The notes under the pieces: model-generated
Database searches by the model: none
What the model saw: only the letters and a program-made list of their open reading frames with translations
Told to the model about the DNA's origin: nothing
In this document: positions 8,418 through 16,067 of the stretch, piece by piece
Position numbering within the stretch: position 1 is the first letter of the stretch
How the letters are laid out: each line of letters starts with the position of its first letter
From: Arthrospira sp. PCC 9108
GTDB taxonomy: Bacteria > Cyanobacteriota > Cyanobacteriia > Cyanobacteriales > Microcoleaceae
Direction of reading: 5' to 3'
Length of the DNA stretch: 64,000 bases
Assembly (NCBI GenBank): GCA_016745315.1
Contig: CP066886.1
Coordinates: forward strand, 4,650,501 to 4,714,500
Position numbers and translations under genes: made by a program

Positions 8418-8499
8418 GAAACCCCATTTCCCGGAGAAAGCGGGTTTCTTTTCGGCATTTATGGTAATGTAAAATCAGGTATCAATAACCATCCTGATT
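8418..8499 (+). promoter_or_regulatory. Leader module of kinase gene 4
   Basis: Hairpin plus T run from 8418 and inverted repeat 8473-8499 adjoining the ATG, unchanged from the other copies. Confidence 0.55.
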
Positions 8500-10359
8500 A
8501 TGAGCCAGTGTCTGAACCCAGACTGCCTCCACAGCAACCCCGAAGGTTGTCAGTTCTGCCAAAAATGTGGTAGTAAACTCCGACTGGTTGAACGCTACTA
8601 TGCTAAAAGCATCCTCGGACAAGGAGGGTTCGGACGCACATTTCTGGCTGTCGATGACTTCAAACCTTCTAAACCTCCCTGTGTGATTAAGCAATTCCTT
8701 CCCCAGGCGCAAGGAACCGCTACCCTCCAAAAAGCCGCCCAATTATTCGACCAAGAAGCCCAACGTTTAGAACTCCTCGGCAAACATTCCCAAATCCCGG
8801 AACTTTTGGCTTATTTTACCGCTGATAACCGTCAATATTTAGTTCAGGAATTTATCGAAGGGGAAACCCTACAACAGGAGCTAGATAATCAAGGCGCTTT
8901 TACCGAAAATCAAATCATTGCCCTGCTCAAGGATTTATTGCCAGTTTTGGATTTCGTTCACCAAAATAAAGTAATTCACCGGGATATTAAACCGGAAAAT
9001 ATCATTAGACGCGCCAGTGATAAAAAGTTAGTCCTAGTGGATTTTGGGGCGGCTAAACAGGTGCATAGCACATCTCAGAGCGTCACCGGAACGGTTATCG
9101 GTTCGGCGGAATATTGCGCCCCGGAACAGGCGATGGGAAAACCTCAATATGGGAGTGATTTATATAGTTTAGGGGTGACTTGTTTATATCTGCTAACCCA
9201 AGCGAGTCCGTCTGATTTATATGACCCCTTAGAAGCAGAATGGGTGTGGCGTGAGCATTTAAATGGGAATCAGGTGAGTGATAAATTAGGCAAAATCTTA
9301 GACCGTTTGGCTGAGACAGTCTTTAAAAAACGCTATCAATCTGTAGCCGAAGTGTGGGCAGATTTACAGGGATATTCTGGTCGTAAAAATAGTACCAATA
9401 CAACTCCCCAACCTGTAGTTATCAAAACTCCGCCTAAACCCCCAACCCAGAAGTTTGAATTTGATATCGTTACGGTCAATTCCAATGGACAACAAATTAA
9501 CCGCCGTCGCGGTCAGGCTGAATGTATTATCGAAGACCTGGGAAATGGTGTGACTCTGGAGATGGTAATGATTCCGGGGGGAACCTTTATTATGGGTGCG
9601 CCGAGTGGTGAAGTACAAAGTTCTGATGATGAAAGACCCCAACACCGAGTCACCATTAAACCCTTCCTGATGGGGAAATATCCGGTTACCCAAGCACAAT
9701 GGCGACAAGTGGCTAGTTTCCCCAAACTCCAACGGGACCTGAGCCCAGACCCCTCAAGATTTAAAGGATTAAATCTTCCCGTTGAAAGAGTTTCATGGTA
9801 TGATGTAGTTGAGTGGTGCGCCCGCCTCTCGAAAAGAATCGGCAAACCCTACCGATTACCGAGTGAAGCCGAGTGGGAATATGCAGCCCGCGCCGGAACT
9901 ACTAGCCCCTTTCACGTCGGTGATACCCTGACCACCTACCTCGCCAACTATAATGGCAGCTACACCTATGGCTCAGGACCCAAGGGAGCCTACCGCCAAA
10001 AAACTACCCCCGTCGGTCAGTTTCAACAAGCCAACGCCTTTGGCTTGTATGATATCCACGGGAATGTTTGGGAGTGGTGCGCTGACCCCTGGCACGACAG
10101 CTACAAGGGTGCGCCTTCGGATGGTGGGGTGTGGGATGCTGGTAACGATAATCGTTATCAAAACTATATTGAATATTTAGTCAACTTTTTGAGCAACACA
10201 AACAATAGAGTGACAAACAATAGAGTGCTGCGCGGCGGTTCGTGGAACTACTATCCTGAGGACTGCCGTTGTGCCCTCCGCGTCAGGGGCGTCCCGGGCT
10301 ACCTCGGCAACCTCAGCGGTTTTCGGGTAGCCTGTGCCCCCCCGACTCTTAGCCCTTAG
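8500..10359 (+). CDS. Zinc ribbon-Ser/Thr kinase-FGE-sulfatase DGR target protein, copy 4
   Basis: 619 residues. The kinase lobe is of the LLPVLDFVHQNK type, with private changes in the activation segment (STSQSVTG where the others have STSLSVTG) and at SPSDLYDPLEAEW. All kinase catalytic residues are kept. The five-codon duplication and a 7-C run are present, so it ends APPTLSP like copies 2 and 3, but its variable region is its own. A GGGGTGTGGG variant just upstream of the variable region shows that ordinary point mutations also occur outside the A-directed sites. Confidence 0.92.
   Translation: MSQCLNPDCLHSNPEGCQFCQKCGSKLRLVERYYAKSILGQGGFGRTFLAVDDFKPSKPPCVIKQFLPQAQGTATLQKAAQLFDQEAQRLELLGKHSQIPELLAYFTADNRQYLVQEFIEGETLQQELDNQGAFTENQIIALLKDLLPVLDFVHQNKVIHRDIKPENIIRRASDKKLVLVDFGAAKQVHSTSQSVTGTVIGSAEYCAPEQAMGKPQYGSDLYSLGVTCLYLLTQASPSDLYDPLEAEWVWREHLNGNQVSDKLGKILDRLAETVFKKRYQSVAEVWADLQGYSGRKNSTNTTPQPVVIKTPPKPPTQKFEFDIVTVNSNGQQINRRRGQAECIIEDLGNGVTLEMVMIPGGTFIMGAPSGEVQSSDDERPQHRVTIKPFLMGKYPVTQAQWRQVASFPKLQRDLSPDPSRFKGLNLPVERVSWYDVVEWCARLSKRIGKPYRLPSEAEWEYAARAGTTSPFHVGDTLTTYLANYNGSYTYGSGPKGAYRQKTTPVGQFQQANAFGLYDIHGNVWEWCADPWHDSYKGAPSDGGVWDAGNDNRYQNYIEYLVNFLSNTNNRVTNNRVLRGGSWNYYPEDCRCALRVRGVPGYLGNLSGFRVACAPPTLSP
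10246..10317 (+). other. DGR variable region VR4
   Basis: Starts AAC TAC TAT CCT GAG GAC; codon 1 and codon 22 keep the inferred template AAC. Codons 23 and 24 are CTC and AGC. Confidence 0.88.
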
Positions 10360-10519
10360 CCCTCTTGCCCTTTTGCCCTTTACCCTGTTAGCCCTTAGCC
10401 CTTTTAGTAGGTTGTGTGAAGCGCAGCGTAACCCAACTTCCCAGTATGTAGGTTGTGTGAAGCGCAGCGTAACCCAACTTCCCCAGCCGTGAGTAAAGCG
10501 CAGCGTAACCCAACTTCCC
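10360..10519. repeat. CCCTT-rich tract and palindromic repeats between genes 4 and 5
   Basis: Same architecture as the spacer after copy 2: TTGCCC/TTACCC/TTAGCCC direct repeats, then three palindrome units from about 10405. Confidence 0.8.
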
Positions 10520-10527
10520 ACCCATGA

Positions 10528-10609
10528 GAAACCCCATTTCCCGGAGAAAGCGGGTTTCTTTTCGGCATTTATGGTAATGTAAAATCAGGTATCAATAACC
10601 ATCCTGATT
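10528..10609 (+). promoter_or_regulatory. Leader module of kinase gene 5
   Basis: Hairpin plus T run from 10528 and inverted repeat 10583-10609 adjoining the ATG, unchanged. Confidence 0.55.
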
Positions 10610-12580
10610 ATGAGCCAGTGTCTGAACCCAGACTGCCTCCACAGCAACCCCGAAGGTTGTCAGTTCTGCCAAAAATGTGGTAGTAAACTCCGACTGGTTG
10701 AACGCTACTATGCTAAAAGCATCCTCGGACAAGGAGGGTTCGGACGCACATTTCTGGCTGTCGATGACTTCAAACCTTCTAAACCTCCCTGTGTGATTAA
10801 GCAATTCCTTCCCCAGGCGCAAGGAACCGCTACCCTCCAAAAAGCCGCCCAATTATTCGACCAAGAAGCCCAACGTTTAGAACTCCTCGGCAAACATTCC
10901 CAAATCCCGGAACTTTTGGCTTATTTTACCGCTGATAACCGTCAATATTTAGTTCAGGAATTTATCGAAGGGGAAACCCTACAACAGGAGCTAGATAATC
11001 AAGGCGCTTTTACCGACAATCAAATCAGTTCGCTGCTAGAGGATTTATTGCCAGTTTTGGATTTCGTTCACCAAAATAAAGTGATTCACCGGGATATTAA
11101 ACCGGAAAATATCATTAGACGCGCCAGTGATAAAAAGTTAGTCCTCGTGGATTTTGGGGCGGCTAAACAGGTGCATAGCACATCTCTGAGCGTCACCGGA
11201 ACGGTTATCGGTTCGGCGGAATATTGCGCCCCGGAACAGGCGATGGGAAAACCTCAATATGGGAGTGATTTATATAGTTTAGGGGTGACTTGTTTATATC
11301 TGCTAACCCAAGCGAGTCCGTCGAATTTATATGACCCCTTAGAATTACAATGGGTGTGGCGTGAGCATTTAAATGGGAATCAGGTGAGTGATAAATTAGG
11401 CAAAATCTTAGACCGTTTGGCTGAGACAGTCTTTAAAAAACGCTATCAATCTGTAGCCGAAGTGTGGGCAGATTTACAGGGATATTCTGGTCGTAAAAAT
11501 AGTACCAATACAACTCCCCAACCTGTAGTTATCAAAACTCCGCCTAAACCCCCAACCCAGAAGTTTGAATTTGATATCGTTACGGTCAATTCCAATGGAC
11601 AACAAATTAACCGCCGTCGCGGTCAGGCTGAATGTATTATCGAAGACCTGGGAAATGGTGTGACTCTGGAGATGGTAATGATTCCGGGGGGAACCTTTAT
11701 TATGGGTGCGCCGAGTGGTGAAGTACAAAGTTATGATGATGAAAGACCCCAACACCGAGTCACCATTAAACCCTTCCTGATGGGGAAATATCCGGTTACC
11801 CAAGCACAATGGCGACAAGTGGCTAGTTTCCCCAAACTCCAACGGGACCTGAGCCCAGACCCCTCAAGATTTAAAGGATTAAATCTTCCCGTTGAAAGAG
11901 TTTCATGGTATGATGTAGTTGAGTGGTGCGCCCGCCTCTCGAAAAGAATCGGCAAACCCTACCGATTACCCAGTGAAGCCGAGTGGGAATATGCAGCCCG
12001 CGCCGGAACTACTAGCCCCTTTCACGTCGGTGATACCCTGACCACCGACCTCGCCAACTATAATGGCAGCTACACCTATGGCTCAGGACCCAAGGGAGCC
12101 TACCGCCAAAAAACTACCCCCGTCGGTCAGTTTCAACAAGCCAACGCCTTTGGCTTGTATGATATCCACGGGAATGTTTGGGAGTGGTGCGCTGACCCCT
12201 GGCACGACAGCTACAAGGGTGCGCCTTCTGATGGTGGTGTGTGGGATGCTGGTAACGATAATCGTTATCAAAACTATATTGAATATTTAGTCAACTTTTT
12301 GAGCAACACAAACAATAGAGTGCTGCGCGGCGGTTCGTGGGACTACAATCCTGAGAACTGCCGTTGTGCCATCCGCGGCAGGAGCGGCCCGGACGACCTC
12401 GACCGCAACTTCGGTTTTCGGGTAGCCTGTGCCCCCCGACTCTTAGCCCTTAGCCCTCTTGCCCTTTTGCCCTTTACCCTGTTAGCCATTTGCCCTTTTA
12501 GTAGGTTGGGTGAAGCGCAGCGTAACCCAACTTCCCCAGCCCAACCGGGTTTCTCTGCCAATGCGGAACCCGGGACTTGA
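10610..12580 (+). CDS. Zinc ribbon-Ser/Thr kinase-FGE-sulfatase DGR target protein, copy 5, extended C-terminus
   Basis: 656 residues. Domains are as in the other copies, with a distinct stretch TDNQISSLLEDLL in the kinase N-lobe/C-lobe junction. It lacks the five-codon duplication, like copy 1. The run of C after the variable region is only six long, which shifts the frame: instead of stopping within a few codons the protein continues through the CCCTT tract and a palindromic repeat and ends inside the antisense strand of the tRNA-Leu gene (19-bp overlap). The roughly 45-residue tail (RLLALSPLALLPFTLLAICP, then repeat-encoded sequence) is hydrophobic then low complexity and probably an accident of slippage, not a domain. 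Confidence 0.88.
   Translation: MSQCLNPDCLHSNPEGCQFCQKCGSKLRLVERYYAKSILGQGGFGRTFLAVDDFKPSKPPCVIKQFLPQAQGTATLQKAAQLFDQEAQRLELLGKHSQIPELLAYFTADNRQYLVQEFIEGETLQQELDNQGAFTDNQISSLLEDLLPVLDFVHQNKVIHRDIKPENIIRRASDKKLVLVDFGAAKQVHSTSLSVTGTVIGSAEYCAPEQAMGKPQYGSDLYSLGVTCLYLLTQASPSNLYDPLELQWVWREHLNGNQVSDKLGKILDRLAETVFKKRYQSVAEVWADLQGYSGRKNSTNTTPQPVVIKTPPKPPTQKFEFDIVTVNSNGQQINRRRGQAECIIEDLGNGVTLEMVMIPGGTFIMGAPSGEVQSYDDERPQHRVTIKPFLMGKYPVTQAQWRQVASFPKLQRDLSPDPSRFKGLNLPVERVSWYDVVEWCARLSKRIGKPYRLPSEAEWEYAARAGTTSPFHVGDTLTTDLANYNGSYTYGSGPKGAYRQKTTPVGQFQQANAFGLYDIHGNVWEWCADPWHDSYKGAPSDGGVWDAGNDNRYQNYIEYLVNFLSNTNNRVLRGGSWDYNPENCRCAIRGRSGPDDLDRNFGFRVACAPRLLALSPLALLPFTLLAICPFSRLGEAQRNPTSPAQPGFSANAEPGT
12341..12412 (+). 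other. DGR variable region VR5
   Basis: Starts GAC TAC AAT CCT GAG AAC; codons 6 and 23 keep AAC. Codon 22 is CGC, the only case of a C at that first position, again at an inferred template A. Confidence 0.88.
12500..12536. repeat. Single palindromic repeat closing the kinase array
   Basis: One GTTGGGT/AACCCAAC unit downstream of copy 5 inside its extended reading frame, preceded by the CCCTT tract. It is the last copy of this repeat in the window. Confidence 0.8.
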
Positions 12581-12646
12581 ACCCGGAAGTCCTTGCGAAC
12601 ACTAGAACCTGAATCTAGCGCGTCTACCAATTCCGCCAGTTCCGCA
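12562..12646 (-). tRNA. tRNA-Leu (anticodon CAG)
   Basis: 85-nt class II tRNA read leftwards: acceptor TGCGGAA pairs with TTCCGCA, D arm with GGTAGACGC, anticodon stem CTAGA/TCTAG around TTCAGGT giving CAG at 34-36, a variable arm (TGTTCGCAAGGACT) and T arm CCGGG-TTCAAGT-CCCGG. CCA is not encoded. The extended kinase copy 5 frame overlaps its 3' end on the opposite strand. Confidence 0.95.
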
Positions 12647-12703
12647 TGAGTAGGTTTATTTGTTTTGCACAATTTAACATCCTGCCATAGTTTGGGGAAT
12701 TTG

Positions 12704-14128
12704 TCAAGCCTTTAATTGGGAATAAATGGACTTGAACAATTTTTGTTGTCGATTGTGGTCTACAATGGGCTGTGGGTAGCCACAGGCTTGTCGATCGCCT
12801 GATGAAATTTTGCCAGTCACCAGGTGGGCGGTGTCCAAATTCCGCAATTCTGGCAACCACTGGCGGATATATTCAGCTTCGGGGTCATATTTTTGGGTTT
12901 GGGAAGCGGGGTTAAAAATCCGCAAAGGCTTAGGGTCCATGCCACTGGAGGAACTCCACTGCCACCCACCATTATTTGAGGCTAAATCGCCATCAATAAG
13001 GGTTTGCATAAAATACTTTTCTCCCCATTGCCAATTAATGATTAAATCCTTGGTCAAAAAACTGGCAACAATCATGCGACAACGGTTGTGCATCCATCCA
13101 GTTTCATTGAGTTGACGCATGGCGGCATCAACAATAGGATAGCCGGTGCGTCCTTGACACCAAGCCTGGAAATGTTCTTGATTATCTGACCAAGGGAAAC
13201 GGTCAAAGGGCTGACGAAAAGCACCGGTGGCTAAGGCGGGGAAGTGATATAAAGCCTGTTGATAAAACTCGCGCCAAGCGAGTTCCTGCTGCCAAGTTTG
13301 AATATGGTGGCGGGCTTCGTCACTGCGAGTTAAAGCCATAATTTCTTGGGTTTTTTGCCAAAGGGTACGGATACCGATCGCCCCAAATCTCAAAGCCGGA
13401 CTTAACACAGAAGTGCCATCAATAGCGGGGAAATTCCGCCCTTCGTCATACTCATAAATGGCTCGATCGCAGAAGATTTCCAAGCGATCGCTCGCCGCCG
13501 TTTCTCCGGGTTCTAGGATAAAAGGTTCCGACCAGATAAATCCCAAATCCTTAGCCGTCGGTAAAGCGATCGCTCCCGCCTCCAGAGCCGCCTTTTCCTG
13601 AGCCTCTGTCAGACCGGTAGATTTTAGTCGCTGACAGGGTTCTGGTTTGGGTTGCTGAATCCATTTCCGCCAATAGGGAGTATAAACCTTATAGGGTTCC
13701 TTAGACCCGGTAAAAATGGCTTCTGGGGAATGCAAAACCTGATCCCAGAAAGTCTCAACTTTAATTCCCACCTCTGTCAGGGACTCTTCTACAGAGCGAT
13801 CGCGTTGTCTGGGGAGGGGTTCAACGTCTCGATTCCAATAAATAGCGATCGCCCCCAAAGCCACGGCCAATTTTCGCAGACCTTGAGCCGGGTTATCCTG
13901 AATAATCAGTAATTGACTCCCCCCCCGTTGGTAGTCTTCTTGTAGACATTGGAGACAGCCCAGCATATAAGCCACACGGACGGGGGCGATATCATCACCG
14001 CTCAAAATCTCCGGGTCGAGACAGAAGACCCCCACCACCTGAGAAGTGACCCGACGCGCCGCCGCCAGTCCCCAGTTATCAGAAATCCGCAGATCTCGAC
14101 GATGCCAAAATAAGATTAAATCCGACAT
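12704..14128 (-). CDS. phrA: Deoxyribodipyrimidine photolyase (class I)
   Basis: Light-driven repair of cyclobutane pyrimidine dimers using reduced FAD. 474 residues, usual length. The N-terminal antenna-binding Rossmann-like domain starts ILFWHRRDLRISDN; the C-terminal FAD domain has the signature TGYPIVDAAMRQL, WMHNRCRM, DGDLASNNGGWQWSSSSG and RIFNP. The ATG at 14126-14128 is preferred to a GTG two codons earlier because MSDLILFWHRR matches the family start. It follows the NUDIX gene by about 13 bases if that gene's frameshift is repaired, so folK-NUDIX-phr look like one transcription unit. CofH, needed for the 8-hydroxy-deazaflavin antenna of cyanobacterial photolyases, is encoded 3.4 kb away. 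Confidence 0.93.
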   Translation of the reverse strand: MSDLILFWHRRDLRISDNWGLAAARRVTSQVVGVFCLDPEILSGDDIAPVRVAYMLGCLQCLQEDYQRGGSQLLIIQDNPAQGLRKLAVALGAIAIYWNRDVEPLPRQRDRSVEESLTEVGIKVETFWDQVLHSPEAIFTGSKEPYKVYTPYWRKWIQQPKPEPCQRLKSTGLTEAQEKAALEAGAIALPTAKDLGFIWSEPFILEPGETAASDRLEIFCDRAIYEYDEGRNFPAIDGTSVLSPALRFGAIGIRTLWQKTQEIMALTRSDEARHHIQTWQQELAWREFYQQALYHFPALATGAFRQPFDRFPWSDNQEHFQAWCQGRTGYPIVDAAMRQLNETGWMHNRCRMIVASFLTKDLIINWQWGEKYFMQTLIDGDLASNNGGWQWSSSSGMDPKPLRIFNPASQTQKYDPEAEYIRQWLPELRNLDTAHLVTGKISSGDRQACGYPQPIVDHNRQQKLFKSIYSQLKA

Positions 14129-14141
14129 AAACACTACAGAG

Positions 14142-14686
14142 TTATAGAAACGGTTTAGCTAACATAAAACTAGCAATAGATTTAGCATCGACAGGTTCCC
14201 CCTGTAAAATCGCCTCTTCCAACTCTTGGGGAGTCATCAAAACGGTGTCTATATCCTCATCTTCATCTTGTGGGGGGGAGTTTCCAGTTTTTCGAGATCT
14301 TCGGCGAGAAAGGCGTAAATAATTTCATCAGAATAACCCGGCGCGAGGATAAATTGCCCTAGTTTACGCCACTTAGAAGCCCGGTAGCCTGTTTCCTCCT
14401 CAATTTCTCGCCTCACGGTTTCGGCGGGGTCTTCGTTAGCTTCTACCGTCCCGGCTGGAAATTCCAAAGTCCGCCCTTCCACCGCAAATCGATATTGTCG
14501 GACCAATACCAACTTACCTTCTGGGGTAACGGGAATTACTAAAGCGCCTCCGGGGTGTCTAACACATTCCCACTGACCGATCGCACCATTAGGAAGGCGA
14601 AGGCGGTGGACATCAAAGTTAAATTTCCGACCTCGATAAAACAGTTGTTGATCTAGGATTTCTGGGGGTTCTGAACCTGGTTTCAT
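14142..14686 (-). pseudogene. NUDIX hydrolase (ADP-ribose pyrophosphatase-like), frameshifted near the C-terminus
   Basis: Hydrolyses nucleoside diphosphate-X compounds, most likely an ADP-sugar, by similarity to the NudF-type layout. The open frame 14249-14686 (145 residues) has a complete Nudix box: G, five residues, E, seven residues, REIEEETGY. It ends abruptly with LETPPHKMKMRI. In the next frame the sequence continues as DEDEDIDTVLMTPQELEEAI and on to AKPFL with a TAA at 14142-14144, a normal family C-terminus. The two frames meet at a run of seven C (14272-14278, G on the + strand); eight would restore about 180 residues. The catalytic box is upstream, so activity may survive. It overlaps folK by one base (TAATG), implying translational coupling. 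Confidence 0.8.
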
Positions 14687-15180
14687 TAGTTAGCCACAGT
14701 TAGTTTTTGGACTCCTGAGTGATCGATAGTTTCCAGCAATTGGGCGATCGTCTTTTTACTGACAGGATCTATCCAATCCGGGGCTATTTCCGCTAGGGGG
14801 ACTAACACAAAAGCCCGATCACCCATCCTAGGGTGGGGTATTTCTAGGGTAGGTGTCTTCAAGATTAAATCATCGAACAGCAATAAATCAAGATCTAGGG
14901 TTCTCGGTCCCCATCTTTCCCCACGCACCCGCCCCAATTTCTTCTCAATTTCTAGCAGAGTCTCCAACAGCAACTGGGGGGAGATACTCACCACGAGGGT
15001 AGCACAACCATTGATATAATCCGGCTGAGGGGGTCCCACGGGAGTTGTCCGATACCAATGCGATCGTTCTTTCACCCTAATTCCCCCATAGCCGCCAAGT
15101 AATTCTAGGGCTGTTTCTAATGTTTGACAACATAACCCCAGATTACTACCCAAACCTATTGCTACATTCGCATCAACCAT
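14686..15180 (-). CDS. folK: 2-amino-4-hydroxy-6-hydroxymethyldihydropteridine pyrophosphokinase
   Basis: Transfers pyrophosphate from ATP to 6-hydroxymethyl-dihydropterin in folate synthesis. 164 residues. HPPK hallmarks in order: GLGSNLG near the start, YRTTPVGPPQPDYINGCA, the LLEIEKKLGR block, RWGPRTLDLDLLLFDD with the Mg-binding aspartates, and IPHPRMGDRAFVLVPLAEI. The ATG at 15178-15180 is chosen over a TTG three codons upstream. It heads the folK-NUDIX-phr unit; the promoter must lie in or beyond the adjoining repeat array. Confidence 0.93.
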   Translation of the reverse strand: MVDANVAIGLGSNLGLCCQTLETALELLGGYGGIRVKERSHWYRTTPVGPPQPDYINGCATLVVSISPQLLLETLLEIEKKLGRVRGERWGPRTLDLDLLLFDDLILKTPTLEIPHPRMGDRAFVLVPLAEIAPDWIDPVSKKTIAQLLETIDHSGVQKLTVAN

Positions 15181-16067
15181 AATTAACAATTAACAATTAA
15201 CAATTAATTAACCGGGTGGGGTGGGGCGGGTTTATTCAGCCCGTCCCTCATTCCTATGACTAACTGTGGAACCCGCCCCTACAATTGTCAATTAATAATT
15301 AATTAACCGGTGGGGTGGGGCGGGTTTATTCAGCCCGTCGCTCATTCCTATGGCTAACTGCGGAACCCGCCCCTATAATTGTCAATTAATAATTAATTAA
15401 CCGGTGGGGTGGGGCGGGTTTATTAAACGGGTCGCTCATTCCTATAACTGACTGTGGAACCCGCCCCTACAATTAACAATTAACAATTAACAATTAATTA
15501 ACCGGTGGGGTGGGGCGGGTTTATTAAACGGGTCGGTTATTCCTATGACTAACTGCGGAACCCGCCCCTACAATTAACAATTAACAATTAACAATTAATT
15601 AACCGGTGGGGTGGGGCGGGTTTATTAAACGGGTCGGTTATTCCTATGACTAACTGCGGAACCCGCCCCTACAATTAACAATTAATAATTAACAATTAAT
15701 TAACCGGTGGGGTGGGGCGGGTTTATTAAACGGGTCGGTTATTCCTATAACTAACTGTGGAACCCGCCCCTACAATTAATAATTAACAATTAATTAACCG
15801 GTGGGGTGGGGCGGGTTTATTAAACGGGTCGGTTATTCCTATAACTAACTGTGGAACCCGCCCCTACAATTAACAATTAATAATTAACAATTAATTAACC
15901 GGTGGGGTGGGGCGGGTTTATTAAACGGGTCGGTTATTCCTATGACTGACTGCGGAACCCGCCCCTACAATTAATAATTAACAATTAATTAACCGGTGGG
16001 GTGGGGCGGGTTTATTCAGCCCGTCCCTCATTCCTATAACTGACTGCGGAACCCGCCCCTACAATTG
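15181..16067. repeat. Tandem repeat array, nine ~92-105 bp units
   Basis: Each unit has an A/T part (multiples of CAATTAA with TAATTAACCGG), then GGGGTGGGGCGGGTTTATT, a central TCGGTTATTCCTATGACT-like segment and GGAACCCGCCCCTACAATT. GGGCGGGTT and AACCCGCCC form long inverted arms. Units differ in the number of AATTAAC repeats and in the sequence CAGCCCGTC versus AAACGGGTC. No open frame crosses it. It fills the whole space between folK and the TPR gene and runs into the latter's 3' end. Confidence 0.92.

Noticed and set aside
2199..12580. True formylglycine-generating activity of the FGE domains
   Set aside because: The fold is a common DGR display scaffold; no sulfatase genes lie nearby and the active-site region falls in the hypervariable segment.
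15181..16067. CRISPR array
   Set aside because: Units repeat throughout with inverted arms and no unique spacers, and no cas genes are near. Same reasoning for 34700-35490.
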